A DNA stretch of 64,000 nt from Diphasiastrum complanatum (GCA_029204225.1 MU832158.1:20377-84376), one strand, 5' to 3'; positions 23,287-34,910 are shown, numbered from the stretch's first letter. Numbers and translations are program-made. The notes: generated by a model not told the origin, from the sequence alone.

Positions 23287-23679
23287 GGATAGGTTTAGGG
23301 CTACTCATACCTGCCCAAAACCGTGATGGATCATGTATATATAGGTGATGATATCTCACCAAAATCAATCAAGCAATTTCATGATTTTTCTCTCATAATG
23401 GTGCAATTGCTCTCTATGTTCATAATTGTTTGAGTACTTGTGATTACTAATGATTATAGGATTGAATGTAGGTCTGGTGTACAGTACTCAGACTGTGGGA
23501 GGCCGTACTTTCACACGTGTGAAGCCTTCTTCAAGGATTTGGGCCATTTAGTGAGGTTCAAGCATAGATTTTTGATGGATTTTGATGGTTCAACTTGTGC
23601 TAATCTTATGAAATCATAATCTATTGTTTCCCTCATCATTTCAAGTGTTTTAGGATCCTTATTTGCTGTAATTTTTACA
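23287..23679 (+). repeat. Copia D 5' LTR, left part missing
   Basis: 393 bp almost identical to the right end of 27119-27800; I noticed one difference (GTGAAGCC against GTGAAACC). It ends in TTTTTACA directly before the primer-binding site. The first roughly 290 bp present in the 3' LTR are absent. Includes CATGTATATATAGG (TATA-like) and TTTCACACGTGTGAA. Confidence 0.9.
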
Positions 23680-23692
23680 TGGTATCAGAGCC
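23680..23692 (+). promoter_or_regulatory. Primer-binding site, initiator Met tRNA
   Basis: TGGTATCAGAGCC, the standard site complementary to the 3' end of plant initiator Met tRNA, immediately after the LTR. Confidence 0.9.
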
Positions 23693-24490
23693 TAAAGGCT
23701 GAAATGAGCTAAATCCTTGGTTTTCATTCAATTTGATCACAATTTTTGATCTAAATCTTGTGTAGATTGGATCTTAGCATCTAGTATTGATTCTAGAACT
23801 CAAAGTGAGTCAAATACATTGGAGATTGGTGTTGTGTGACTTCATTTTCAGGTGTTTAGGTCTCTAAAACCAGAGGCAAAGTTGAATTCAATTCACATTA
23901 CCAAGATAGCAAGTTTTGCTTGCTCCAAGCATTGATTTCTAAGCGAGTTTTGGAGGTGATTTCATAGAGGAGGCTTTCTAGCATTCAAGGAGAGGGAAGA
24001 TCAGAGTTTTTGGGACTCTTCAAGGCTGTTCTAAGGTGTAGTAGGCACCTCCTAAAGTGATTTAGGTTCAGTCCAACCATTGCTTGACTTATGCACCAAA
24101 TTAGATCAATTTTTCATCAATTTTGATCATTTTTTGCTTGTGATTGGATAGTAGATTGTGTTGCATCCTCATTAAGTTCCATTTAGATCTTTTACAAGTG
24201 ATTTTGGAAGTATATTAGGTTTCTGAAATTCACTCTTGATCAGATCATTTGGAAGCTTTAATGTTCTTTATAGAAAGAGGGGCAATTCTACTAGTATTGT
24301 CTACTTCAATCAAGCAAGTGCATTGTTTCTAGTATTCTATGATTTGATTTTGTTAGAGATCATTCTTAGATCTTTATAGGAAGTCTATTACTGATCTTTT
24401 CAGGTCCCTAATAAGTGGGATAAGGTAGACCTTCAATCAAATCAATAGAAGTAACCTTCATTTGTGTCAAGTCCTTGATTAGGAGACTAG

Positions 24491-25243
24491 ATGGCATCTA
24501 TAAATGCATATCTTTTGGATACTAATGAAAGGCTCAACAAAACTAACTATTCCATATGGAAAGTTAGAATGGAATCTATCATGATCATGCAAGATCTGAT
24601 GGAAATTGTAAATGGTAAGGAGGGTGAACCTATTCATCCTCAAGAAAAAGTCTAATACATCAAGAGGTGCAATGTTGCACTACATTGCATAAAAATGAAT
24701 GTTGCAAATGAACTCTTAAGAGAGGTAGGAGATTGCACTTCAGCTCAAGATGCTTGGGAGACTTTGCAAAAGGTCTATGAATCCAAGAACCAAACTAGAA
24801 TGTTAGCTTTGAAGAATCAAATCTATAGAAGCTATCAAAAGAAAGGAGAGAGTGCACATACTTTTGTCCTAAGAGTAAAGGAATTGAACAAAGAGCTAGC
24901 CTTTATAGGTGACCCTATCAAGGATGAAGAGCTTGTTCAACTCATATTGAATGGACTAAGCTTTGAATTTGACAATTTGGTTCAGGGATATGCAATTATG
25001 GGTAAGCTACCCATACTTGAAAAACTCCAAGGCACACTCATGGCCGAGGAATCAAGAAGGAGCCAAATGCAAGAGAGGATGGATAGGCTTTCCATCCAAG
25101 GTGGAGATGACCAAGCTCTCTTCACCAAAGGCAAAGGCAAGTCCAAAGGCAAAGGATCAACATTCAAGAAGTCTACAAAGCTTGAGGATCCCCAAAGGCA
25201 TCTCCATCAACCACCAAAGTCAAGAAGGACAAATCAAAGGTGA
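24491..25243 (+). pseudogene. Copia D gag
   Basis: Begins ATGGCATCTATAAATGC. It contains LNKTNYSIWKVRM (the usual copia gag start), ALHCIKMNVANELLREVG, AWETLQKVYESKN and LILNGLSFEFDNLV. One in-frame stop (TAA near 24653) interrupts the N-terminal part; the rest is open to 25243. The pol frame overlaps its end in another phase. Confidence 0.85.
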
Positions 25244-26730
25244 AGTGCTACTATTGTAGCAAGATGGGGCATTATGCCTCGGAATGCTTCAAGAGGAAGC
25301 AAGATCAAAGCCAAGCCAACATGAGCAAAGAGGAGGAGGAGGAGAGTTCACATGAGGACTCTCTCATGATGTCCATATTTTCTTCAACAAGCTTCAAAGG
25401 AGAAGATCCTTGGTGGATTGACTCGGGTGCTAGTTCACACATGACTAGTAAAAGAGAGTTTTTCTCTTCTCTCTTATCTTATGATGGACCTATAAAGTCT
25501 ATCTATACAGAAAATGATGAAGCTTGTAAGATTGAAGGAGTTGGTAGCATTCCCCTTTGCTTAGGATCTTCCAAAAAGATCAACATAGAAGGTGTTTTGT
25601 ACATTCCTACAATAACAAAGAATCTACTAAGTGTTGGCCAAATGGTAGACAATGGTTTCAATGTTGACTTTGCTTCAAATGAATGTTTCATCAAGAAGAA
25701 GGGTAAGATAGTGGCTAAGGGCACTAGACTTTGCAAACTTTATAAGCTAGATGCATTTGTGGATACTAATGTTGTCATGTTGGCCGAGAAGAGCAAGATA
25801 TCTACCTTTACTTTATGGCACAAAAGACTTGGACATGTCAACTCGGGTTCCATGGAGGCTATGATCAAGAAGGAGTATGCTTTAGGCCTACCAAGGTCTA
25901 TTGGGAAGGAAGACAAGGTTTGTGAAGCTTGTGCCTTATCCAAGGCACATAAGAAGGTGTTTCCTAACTCCATCACAAAGTCATCTCATCCTCTTGAACT
26001 CATACACTCGGATGTGCACATTGCTAGCACCAAATCTAATGGAGGTTCATCCATGTTTTTAACCTTCATTGATGACTACTCAAGATATTGTTGGGTGTTC
26101 TTACTTTCCTTCAAATCTCAAGTATTTGATACTTTTGTAAAGTTCAAGTTGTTTGTGGAAAAGCATCATAATCATAGCATCAAGATTCTTAGAAGTGACA
26201 ATGGTGGAGAATTCATCTCCAATGAGTTCAAGGCCTTTTGTGAGGAGGAAGGGAACAAGAAAGAGACTTCTTGTCCTTACACTCCTCAACAAAATGGAGT
26301 TGCTAAAAGAAGGAATAGAACATTATGTGAATGTTCTAAGGCTTTAAGATTAGATGCTTGTTTGCCCAAATCCTTTTGGGGTGAGTCTCTTGTATGTGCA
26401 AACTACTTGATGAATAGGGTGTCTTGCAAAGCAATTGAAGGCAAAACTCCTTATGAGATGTTGTATGGAAAGAAACCCAATCTTAATCACTTGAAAGTTT
26501 TTGGGTGTATATGTTATGTGCATGTGCCATTGGAAACAAGAACCAAGGAGGATCCATCTTCCACAAGAGGGATCATGCTTGGATATGCAAGCTCAAGCAA
26601 GGGCTACAAAGTCTATCTCCCATCCTTGAACAAATTTGTTGTTTCAAGGGATGTCATCTTTGATGAACATCATATGAATATGCTTGAAGAAGGCTCAAGT
26701 GCTCCAACAATCAAGAAGAAGATGGCCTAG
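25240..26730 (+). CDS. Copia D protease-integrase frame, no reverse transcriptase
   Basis: 496-codon open frame. In order: zinc knuckle CYYCSKMGHYASECF (codons 3-17), protease WWIDSGASSHMT (about 58-69), pre-integrase LWHKRLGHVNSGSMEAM, then the integrase core with HSDVHIAS, FIDDYSRYCWVF, RSDNGGEF, PYTPQQNGVAKRRNRTLCE and LPKSFWGESLVCANYL. It ends with VFGCICYVHV and a C-terminal domain. It is exceptionally intact, yet stops at 26728 directly before RNase H sequence, so the whole RT domain is deleted. The element could only move with RT supplied by another copy. Confidence 0.9.
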   Translation: MKCYYCSKMGHYASECFKRKQDQSQANMSKEEEEESSHEDSLMMSIFSSTSFKGEDPWWIDSGASSHMTSKREFFSSLLSYDGPIKSIYTENDEACKIEGVGSIPLCLGSSKKINIEGVLYIPTITKNLLSVGQMVDNGFNVDFASNECFIKKKGKIVAKGTRLCKLYKLDAFVDTNVVMLAEKSKISTFTLWHKRLGHVNSGSMEAMIKKEYALGLPRSIGKEDKVCEACALSKAHKKVFPNSITKSSHPLELIHSDVHIASTKSNGGSSMFLTFIDDYSRYCWVFLLSFKSQVFDTFVKFKLFVEKHHNHSIKILRSDNGGEFISNEFKAFCEEEGNKKETSCPYTPQQNGVAKRRNRTLCECSKALRLDACLPKSFWGESLVCANYLMNRVSCKAIEGKTPYEMLYGKKPNLNHLKVFGCICYVHVPLETRTKEDPSSTRGIMLGYASSSKGYKVYLPSLNKFVVSRDVIFDEHHMNMLEEGSSAPTIKKKMA

Positions 26731-27104
26731 GAGCAAGATCTCTATCTTCAACCGAGGCCGAGTACAAAGCTTTGACAACCACTACAAAGGAGGTACTTTG
26801 GATCAAGAGATTATTGGTGGAACTAAAGATCATGGATTCAGAGGAGGCACCAATCATCTACAATGACAATATATCAGCCCAACACCTTGCATCTAACCCA
26901 ATCTTCCATGCAAGATCTAAGCACATTGAGATATGCCATCACTTTGTGAGAGAAATGGTGCAAGCCAAGGAGATTGCTTTGGAGCATGTTCCAAGCAATG
27001 AATGTGTAGCTGATCTACTTACTAAACCACTTCAAAAGACACCTTTTATGAAGTTCAGATCATCACTTGGAGTGATTAGTAAAGCAATGATTGAACCAAG
27101 CTAG
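26731..27104 (+). pseudogene. Copia D RNase H
   Basis: SSTEAEYKAL near 26743, then EVLWIKRLL, YNDNISAQHLASNP, RSKHIEICHHFVRE and VADLLTKPLQKTPF: the C-terminal two thirds of copia RNase H in a frame different from the integrase. The polypurine tract GAGGAGGAG follows at 27109-27118. Confidence 0.85.
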
Positions 27105-27118
27105 ATAGTGAGGAGGAG

Positions 27119-27800
27119 TGTTAAAAATTCACAATTCTAGCTTGACTAGTTTTGGTCATATGACTTGTAAATAGTTAGATGGTCATGATGTGGCTTGTCA
27201 CACGTGCCAAATAGCATAGGATTCCATTCATAAGGATGTTCTCAAGTAGACCTAAGTGTTAGAACCTTTGGAATGAGTCCAAATTATGCTTAGATACAAG
27301 GGAGACAAAATAGGAGCTATTTTTGGTAATTTTTGCATTGTTGAGGGATCTCCAAGATTCCAACCCTAACTTGGTAGGGATGAAAGATCCACCAAAATTA
27401 GCATTAGGGATAGGTTTAGGGCTACTCATACCTGCCCAAAACCGTGATGGATCATGTATATATAGGTGATGATATCTCACCAAAATCAATCAAGCAATTT
27501 CATGATTTTTCTCTCATAATGGTGCAATTGCTCTCTATGTTCATAATTGTTTGAGTACTTGTGATTACTAATGATTATAGGATTGAATGTAGGTCTGGTG
27601 TACAGTACTCAGACTGTGGGAGGCCGTACTTTCACACGTGTGAAACCTTCTTCAAGGATTTGGGCCATTTAGTGAGGTTCAAGCATAGATTTTTGATGGA
27701 TTTTGATGGTTCAACTTGTGCTAATCTTATGAAATCATAATCTATTGTTTCCCTCATCATTTCAAGTGTTTTAGGATCCTTATTTGCTGTAATTTTTACA
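27119..27800 (+). repeat. Copia D 3' LTR, complete
   Basis: 682 bp from TGTTAAAAATTC to TTTTTACA. Contains CACACGTGCC and TTTCACACGTGTGAA words and a TATA-like ATGTATATATAGG. It continues without a gap into gypsy gag at 27801, so the element landed in a gypsy copy. Confidence 0.9.
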
Positions 27801-28237
27801 ATCATGGCATTTTTGTTAATCAGCTCAGGTTCGCATTCAGATCTAAGACGTTTCACCCGTTCAATGTAATCTCGAACCATTTCCCGCTTTCCCATTTTAA
27901 TTTTACTTAAAAGTAGAAAAGGGTCTTCCATAAACTTTCGCAGTTTGAACCGTGTGATAAGGGCTCGCTTAACAACCTCCCAATCTGTACGTTCAGTTTC
28001 GTCTTGGTTATAGTACCAATCTTGTGCTGCGCCTGTTAAGGCCATAGGAAACAGCTTAAGTTTATCTTGAGGATAAATCTCACCATAGATTTCACAGGAT
28101 TCAGCATAGATTTGAAGAAATCTAAGTGAATCTGTTAATCCATTATATTTGGGTAGATCCAAACGGGGTGCTCTTCTAACAATAATTGGATTGACTTCTT
28201 GTGGAGCACCTCCAGGAGCAGCTCTAGGGGCAGCCAT
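27801..28237 (-). pseudogene. Gypsy gag N-terminal part, cut by copia D
   Basis: Minus-strand frame starting MAAPRAAPGGAP, with LDLPKYNGLTDSLRFL, LFPMALTGAAQDWY, RFKLRKFMEDPF and VRDYIERVKRLRSEC: gag of a non-chromodomain type gypsy. It ends where the copia D LTR begins. The remainder of this gypsy is not present on the other side of copia D, so a deletion has occurred. Confidence 0.8.
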
Positions 28238-29035
28238 CTTTACAAATTTAGATTAAGCAGACAATGAGATTGGATCTAGATTTTTTAATCACAACTATCT
28301 CAGATCAGATCTGCTAGATCTATTCCATTTTTCAAGACTCTGATTCTATATCATGAAAAAGTTTTCGAGATTCGATCAATTGATAGTTCTCAAAAATGAT
28401 AAATCTCTCAGAATCCAATTCAAAATATATCAGATTTGATCCAAATTTTGACAGAGACTTGATCTGGAAAATCAGAAACTTAAAATAGGTCTGGCGAGGG
28501 TTCACTAGGCGAAGATTGGCTCGACGAAGGTTGAATAGTGCTATTTTGGACAAAAAACTCTCTGAACATTTTTTTTGGATGATTTCTTGGGAAATAACCT
28601 TCGCCGACCTCTCAGGTGAAAGATCGGACACAGATACAATTATGGAAAAATGGGCGAAGGCTTATGACACAAGAAAATATAGTTTCTGATGGTTGGCGAG
28701 GGTAAAATTCAAGATTTTCTATCATCTGATCAAGAAGAATCTCTGCTGAACTCAGAAATAGTATTTTATTATAAATAGAATATTTTGAAAACTCGGCGAA
28801 GGTTCTGGCGAAGGATCAAGAGTAATACTGGTAATTTTGCAAAAAAGTGAGTTTTCTTGGCAAAAATATGACAATATGACAACTGATCCTCTGAAATCCT
28901 TTCTATTTTTGGTATTATTCCTGGCCGACCTGGCAGTAGATAGATCTGAATCACACCTGTGCACAGTGAATCGGGCGAAGGTTCTTTTTCTATATTTTTA
29001 GTGTTTTGATGATTTTTTGGTGTTTTTCTTCATGC
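28238..29035 (-). repeat. Gypsy leader and probable 5' LTR with GGCGAAGG words
   Basis: Sequence upstream of the gag start on the minus strand, without coding capacity. GGCGAAGG-type words recur near 28500, 28655, 28690, 28795, 28805 and 28975. Exact LTR borders and primer site are not clear. Confidence 0.4.
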
Positions 29036-29158
29036 TAACTAGCTTGCCAATGTTTTTCATCTCATTGTTTTTGGAATAGAAGCTAGTTTAGTGTGCAATC
29101 ATTCATTCTCTTGATCCTTTGTACTTGCAGCTGGTTCACATGTGTGAAAAAGTTCTCA
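29036..29158 (+). repeat. Copia F 5' LTR, right end
   Basis: The LTR end AGTTCTCA sits directly before a Met-tRNA primer site. It includes TTCACATGTGTGAA (CACATGTG word). The left boundary is not determined. Confidence 0.6.
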
Positions 29159-29170
29159 TGGTATCAGAGC
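29159..29170 (+). promoter_or_regulatory. Primer-binding site, initiator Met tRNA
   Basis: TGGTATCAGAGC immediately after the LTR end; start of copia F interior. Confidence 0.85.
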
Positions 29171-29880
29171 TTGATAGGAGAATACACATCTAATCATTGC
29201 TTTGTCAAATGGAATGACTTCTCATCATTATTGGTGAAATTTTGCCTCTTACTAGCACTCGATTTTGAGCTAACTAGATCCACTCTCATCATCACTTATT
29301 AATGTATCTTTTTTTCTGATTTCAGAGCTGTACGACCTATTGTAGTAGCACATGTGAGGCCTCTAATCAAGATAGAGTGGGGGCTATGTTACTTCTCATC
29401 TTTTCCATCCATGTTGCATATGAATGGAAAGCTAATCAAGTGCAGATTGTGAAGCAAGTGACCTCAAGAGGATTGGTGGATCCTAAGGAGAGTTCTTTGC
29501 ACTCAAAGTGAGGCATATTGAAGAAGAAAAAAAGATTTTTACATGCTTGAAGGATGTACTATCAAAGTTCTCTTTATTGTAGGAGTCAAAATAGCAAATT
29601 TTGACTATTTTTCAATCTTCTTCAATCTAAGCAAAGGCTAATGTCACGGCCCTTTTCGCACTCATCCATACAACTGTGCTAACGGATTTGACAATGACAA
29701 CAGCCACCCACGATCTCCTACACACAACACATCCACTTTGTACTTTCTTCATTTGCACACTTGTAAATTATGTATATATGTTGGATACCACCTGCGTATC
29801 TAGAGTGTGAAAATAATAGTATCAGAAGCTTATCAGAGATAGATGAAGTAGATGCCTTGTGCAAAGTGAGAGACTCACTT
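29171..29880 (+). other. Copia F leader; gag and protease deleted
   Basis: About 700 bp without gag, protease or integrase N-terminus, although these should follow the primer site. Includes an AGCACATGTGAGGCC word near 29349. Internal deletion is the simplest reading. Confidence 0.5.
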
Positions 29881-31417
29881 CTACAAATTATCATATGAAA
29901 ATTTTGTGAAGTTCAAAGCTTTTGTTGAGAATCAACTATCTTGTAAAATTAAAGCTTTGAGAAGTGATAATGGAGGTGAATACATCTCCACAAAGTTCAT
30001 AAACTTTTGTAATGATTTTGGCATTAGAATAGATTTCACTTGTTCTTACTCTCCTCAATCTAATGGAGTGGCTGAAAGAAAAAATAGAACTCTATGTGAA
30101 TGTGCAATGGCACTTAGACTAGGAGCCGCTCTTTCTAAAGATTTTTGGGGAGAAGCAATAGGATGTGCTAACTATCTTTGCGATTTTTTTGCCAAATCAT
30201 GCTATAGAAGATATTTCACCTTATGAAAAGTTGTATGGAAGGAACCCGAGGTCAATCATCTTAGAACATTTGGATGTGTATGCCTTGTACATGTACCTCT
30301 TGAAACAAGAAAAAAAGAAGATGCTAATGCTCTTAAAGGCATTATGATAGGCTACTCAAGTAAAGCCTATAGGATTTTTGTTCCATCTACTAATCAAACT
30401 ATGATAAGTAGAGATGTGATCTTCCATGAAGATCGAATGTACATGAAGGACAGTATGCAGGAATCTCAAGAGCTTATTCATCAAGGAGGAGTCTCTTCAT
30501 CAAGTATTGATCAAGATGAAGACTTGTTGGGGCCAAGATCACAAGAGAAGCCGAGTCTACCAATGACTCCAAGAAGATCAACCCGAGAGAGATCTGAGCC
30601 TAGAAGACTCACCTACTTGGAAAAAGGCAAACAAGTGGAGGATACAAGTTCTCTACATGCTTTTCACACTTCCATTGAAGAACCATCAAGTGTGGAGGAA
30701 GCTCTTCAATCAAAGGATTGGATCAAAGCTATGGAGGCCGAGTATGTAGCTTTGATGCAAAATGAGGCTTGGCAACTTGTAGATCCACCTAATGACAAGC
30801 ATGTCATTGGATGCAAGTGGGTCCAGAGAATCAAGCTCAATAATGATGGATCAATCAATAAGTTCAAAGCAAGGCTTTGTGCTAAAGGCTATGCCCAAAT
30901 CAAAGGCATAGATTATGAAGAAACCTTTTCTCCCGTAGCAAAGATGGTAACCATTAGAATTCTCATTTCTATTTGTTGCTTTTATGATTGGAAAATGCTT
31001 CAACTTGATGTTTACAATGCTTTTTTAAATGGTTACTTAGAAGAAGAAATATATATGCATCAACCTCCAGGTTTTGTTGTGAATGGCAAAGGATCAAAAG
31101 TATGCTTACTTTTGAAAAGTCTTTATGGCTTGAAACAAGCTCCAAGGGCTTGGTATGAGAGGATGAACACTTCTCTTCTTTCTATTGGTTTCAAGATTAG
31201 TTCATATGATCCATCATTATATCTTAAACATGTTGGTAATGATATAATCATGTTGCTTATTTATGTTGATGACATTCTATTATGTGGAAGCAACATGGAT
31301 TTACTTGTTGATATGAAGATCTCCTTAGGAAAGGAATTCAAAATGCAAGATCTTGGATTTTTACATCATGTACTTGGATTAGAGATTAAGATCTCTAATG
31401 ACTTAGCTTTCGCCTTT
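29880..31417 (+). mobile_element. Copia F: integrase C-terminus and reverse transcriptase
   Basis: Integrase at 29906-30226 (RSDNGGEYIS, SYSPQSNGVAERKNRTLCE, LSKDFWGEAIG), a frameshift near 30190-30344, then a long open RT frame. RT motifs: AMEAEYVALMQNEAWQLV, CKWVQRIK, KARLCAKGYAQ, DYEETFSPVAKM, QLDVYNAFLNGYLEEEIYM, LYGLKQAPRAWYERM and YVDDILLCGSN. The RT is intact through LGLEI and then runs into a poly-C/(TC)n tract; RNase H and 3' LTR are gone. Confidence 0.85.
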
Positions 31418-31426
31418 CCTAGCCAA

Positions 31427-31428
<2 letters not shown>

Positions 31429-31496
<68 letters not shown>
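31429..31496 (+). repeat. 31-bp poly-C followed by (TC)n
   Basis: C run at 31429-31459 and (TC) repeats at 31460-31496, exactly at the breakpoint between copia F RT and unrelated sequence. Confidence 0.95.
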
Positions 31497-31502
<6 letters not shown>

Positions 31503-31567
31503 TGCAGGTGAAGGCAAGGTTGCCGCTCCCAGTGACGAACCCCTATGCTACATTGACGACACAACAG

Positions 31568-31585
31568 TGGCACCGTTGCTGGGGA
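31568..31585 (+). promoter_or_regulatory. Gypsy primer-binding site of tRNA-Asp type
   Basis: TGGCACCGTTGCTGGGGA differs at two positions from the complement of the plant tRNA-Asp 3' end used by Tat/Athila-like gypsy elements. The LTR end would be ACAACA just upstream. Only this leader piece was recognised. Confidence 0.6.
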
Positions 31586-32635
31586 GCGAGATCCCAATGA
31601 TAAGATCACTCATACAATTCACCTCTCAACAATAGAATAACTCTCAAAATATAGAATGACAAAATCCTTTCTCATTTATCTTCTCTCTTGTACACCCATG
31701 GACACTTGGTGGGCAAGTAGATTTTATCAAATTTTTCTTATGATTGCCATGGTGATGTAGACATCTAGCCTATTCCCCCCCCCCCCCCACCCTTTTGACA
31801 CTTGGCAAGGGGGTGATGTCACTCGAAAATTATTTTTGAATATAAAAATCACCCCCCCCCCCCCATTAGCTCATTGGCAATTAGTCCCAAACTTAATGAA
31901 GTGAGTTTTGCAAGTGCCATACTTGTCATTAGAAACTTTTCTTTTCTTCAAGTTAGCTAGCAATGTTGGACTCCTCTGGTACTTAGCTTTGTCGTTCCCA
32001 TTTGCATTGCCGAACTTTTCTTGTGACTGTGTTTTTGATGCCGTAAATTGTCATGTACCCAGATTTTGAAAACCATTGTGTCCGAGTACTAGTGTATGCC
32101 ATTATGTGTTTATCGATAATTCAATTGATCCGATTTAGATTCTTCAAGTTGCTGACATTGTTTCAAGTGACAGACTAGAGCAATCTTGGACCCAAACTGG
32201 CCATCTCTGAAAAACAAAAAAGAAAATTCTATTAGTCAAAATATTTCTAAGTACATCGAAATTGTGCTCGGCACTGTCGGCATTTTTACTAGTGGGCCAA
32301 TTCCAAGGCCATAAAAGTTCTAATTAGCCACATTTAGACGGGTTGTGACCTATTTCTAGATGGACCGGCATTTTTTGCCTGGTCTTATGAAAATTAGCAT
32401 ATATCACATATTTTCGACGGTTCTGTGATCGTTATAAACGTCTATTGCCTACTAGCTAATAGCATGTCTAGCCACTTTAAGGGGGGGCAGGGACCTCTCT
32501 ATAGTCCAATATTTTGCATCCATTTTCATAGGACTTGCGGTCATATTGATGTTCACCAACATATTTTATTACTGATTTCTGTTCAATATTAGCCCAATTT
32601 TCTATGTCAAAAATTTGGCTAACAACAACACGCTG
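31586..32635. other. No gene seen; poly-C tracts
   Basis: Non-coding. Poly-C runs lie near 31776-31788 and 31853-31864. No reading frame with a recognisable family. Confidence 0.4.
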
Positions 32636-33128
32636 CATAGGTGAAGGAAGATATTTCAAGGCACTTTGAAATATCAGACCTAGGTGGAGCAAAATGCTAC
32701 TTGGGCTTGCAGATTGACAGAGATATTGAGGGTGGAAGATTGTATGTAGACCAATCAAGATATATTCAAAAAATCATTGATGATTTTCGGATGGCAGATT
32801 GAAAGGGAGTAAACACTCCAATGATATCTAGCACACTATTGACAAATGAAGACTTTCCCAAAGACAATGCAGAACGGGAAGCTATGCTGTTGAAGCCTTA
32901 TAGAAGGCTAATTGGTTCTCTGATGTACTTGGCAAACAATATGTGGCCAGATGTTGCTTACGCAGTGTTCAGACTGAGCCAGTTCAACATTGATCCAATA
33001 CCTACACACCAGGACCTACACATTGGAAAATTGCCAAGAGGATCCTGTAGTATCTGCAGCATACAAAGGACTATGGACTTTGTTTTTCTCGTGACGCAGG
33101 ATTTCAAGTGAAGTCCTACAGTAATGTG
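32636..33128 (+). pseudogene. Outer copia fragment: end of RT and start of RNase H
   Basis: LLGLQIDRDIEGGRLYVDQS, then KGVNTPMI, LIGSLMYLANNMWPDVAYAV and SRDAGF-like text in broken frames (stops near 32802 and 33109). It breaks off at KSYSN; the matching continuation (SWASIKDD) is at 39006. So this is one copia split by the element E insertion. The left side is truncated at about 32636. Confidence 0.8.
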
Positions 33129-33970
33129 TGAAAAAACATTGTGTTTCTACTTTAAAGCCTTAGTATTTTTCCTTGTATTTTTTATTCAGTTGGCCGACAT
33201 TTTGGGTCAGACCGACATTTCCAAGCATCAATGGTGAGGACGAACTATCGGGAATGGACAAACTATCGGACCTCCACTACTCGGGCATGAAGTTTTTCAA
33301 ATTATCACGCTCTGTCGCCGCCATGCAACATCAACAAAAACGTACTTAAACAGATGTTTTAGCTTAAGCTTAGCTAATCAATCTTGTAATCTACTCCAGC
33401 ATGATATATGTCCTAGATCAGAGACAAATATATATAGAGATAGACAGAAAGAGAAAAAGAGGACGCAACACTCAGTGAGGTGCATATCAAGGAAGAAAGA
33501 ATAGATCTAGTAGTAGCTAGTTCCTTTCGTGAGAAGAGAATACCTCTCTCATGATGACGCACTGATCTGGAAAACAAACAGTGCTCAAGAAAGATTTTCT
33601 ATATACACTCGTTTTGATAATATAGACGTGTACATCCTTTCTGCTCAGTGTGTAATCTGTGAATGTTGTGATGCTTGTTCAATTTCATCAGTAGATATAT
33701 TTCCACTGTCATTAAAAAATTATCTGCTGTTCATAAACACATCGTCAGTTTAGCAGTAGCTATCTGCTTGTTCGGAGGATGACTAATTGTGGCCTGAAGT
33801 AGTAGACTTCACCAACATATTGGCTCCATATGAGCGACAATATGAATAAACCAGAGAGCCCGCTACATTACGAACCCTGGTCCGAAAGTGACCTGATTGC
33901 TCGGCCTTGTTGGAGTCATTCCGAGATTCCAACAATGGTTTTAGAGCAGAGATCCTCGAGGTTTCCATCA
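33129..33970 (+). repeat. Copia E 5' LTR
   Basis: 842 bp from TGAAAAAACATTG to TTTCCATCA, matching 38166-39005 along its whole length with scattered differences. TATA-like AATATATATAGAG near 33427. Confidence 0.9.
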
Positions 33971-33971
33971 G

Positions 33972-33984
33972 TGGTATCAGAGCC
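33972..33984 (+). promoter_or_regulatory. Primer-binding site, initiator Met tRNA
   Basis: TGGTATCAGAGCC one base after the LTR end. Confidence 0.9.
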
Positions 33985-34137
33985 ATAAGGCTTAATTAAA
34001 GCCACATCACTGAGACAATGGCTTTTTCACAACATCCAATCAAAGATTTGCAAAGTACTTAAAGCAGACATATCAAAATTTCTTGCTTGAAAAGTGAAGC
34101 ATCGCTAATCTAGAGAGGAAAAACATTATGGCCATGG

Positions 34138-34910
34138 GTGGATGGCATAGAAGAGATGCCAGCCAGCATAGACAAAGATCTTTGGGAGTGGAAAGAGAAG
34201 AATGACAAAGCAGTAGCTGTCATCTCCTCTTCCATCGAAGACAACATTAACCTTGACCTCGCATCAATCTCTAATGCTAGAGAGATGTGGGATACACTCA
34301 TCGGCAGATTTCAGACCAAGTCTCGAAATCAGATAATGCATCTAGAAGATCACCTTACCTATCTAAGATGGGATGGCAAAGATCTCACCAGCTTCATTAG
34401 GAAGATGAAGAACCTCTTCCTATCGCTACACAATGCTGGAGCAGAACACGCAGTCTCACAAGAGAAGCAGCTCAGTTACCTGCTATGCTCCTTATCGAGA
34501 TCGTTTCAGACAACCCGGACATTGCTGGCTAAAGATCCTACTATGACCTTCGACAAGGCAGTCATTGACATCAAAGAAGAAGTTGAAGCCAGAGAGCACT
34601 ATGACAACAAAAACAAGTCTGATCATGCTCTCTACAGCAACAAAGACCAGTCAAAGAAGAAGGCTCAACCTAAATCAGCAAAAGCAGGGAACCCAAGAAA
34701 GCAGATCAAAAGGAAGGAACAGACAGCAAGGCAACGATAAGAAGACATGCGACAGATGCAGACGTGACGGCCACATAATGGATAAATGTTGGTTGATCCA
34801 AAGATCGAGTGTATACATTGTCATAAGAAAGGTCATGTACCCATGGATTGCTACGACAATCCAAGGAACAAGAAGACGTAGAGCAAGAAGTAAAGCACAA
34901 ACAACACATC
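34138..34910 (+). pseudogene. Copia E gag with zinc knuckles
   Basis: Frame 34138-34740 contains LWEWKEKNDKAVAVISSSIE, AREMWDTLIGRFQTKS, YLRWDGKDLTSFIRKMKNLF and KQLSYLLCSLSRSFQT. After a frameshift at about 34735 come the knuckle-like motifs CDRCRRDGHIMDKCW and CIHCHKKGH. This gag type (UBN2-like) is shared with copia C. Confidence 0.85.
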
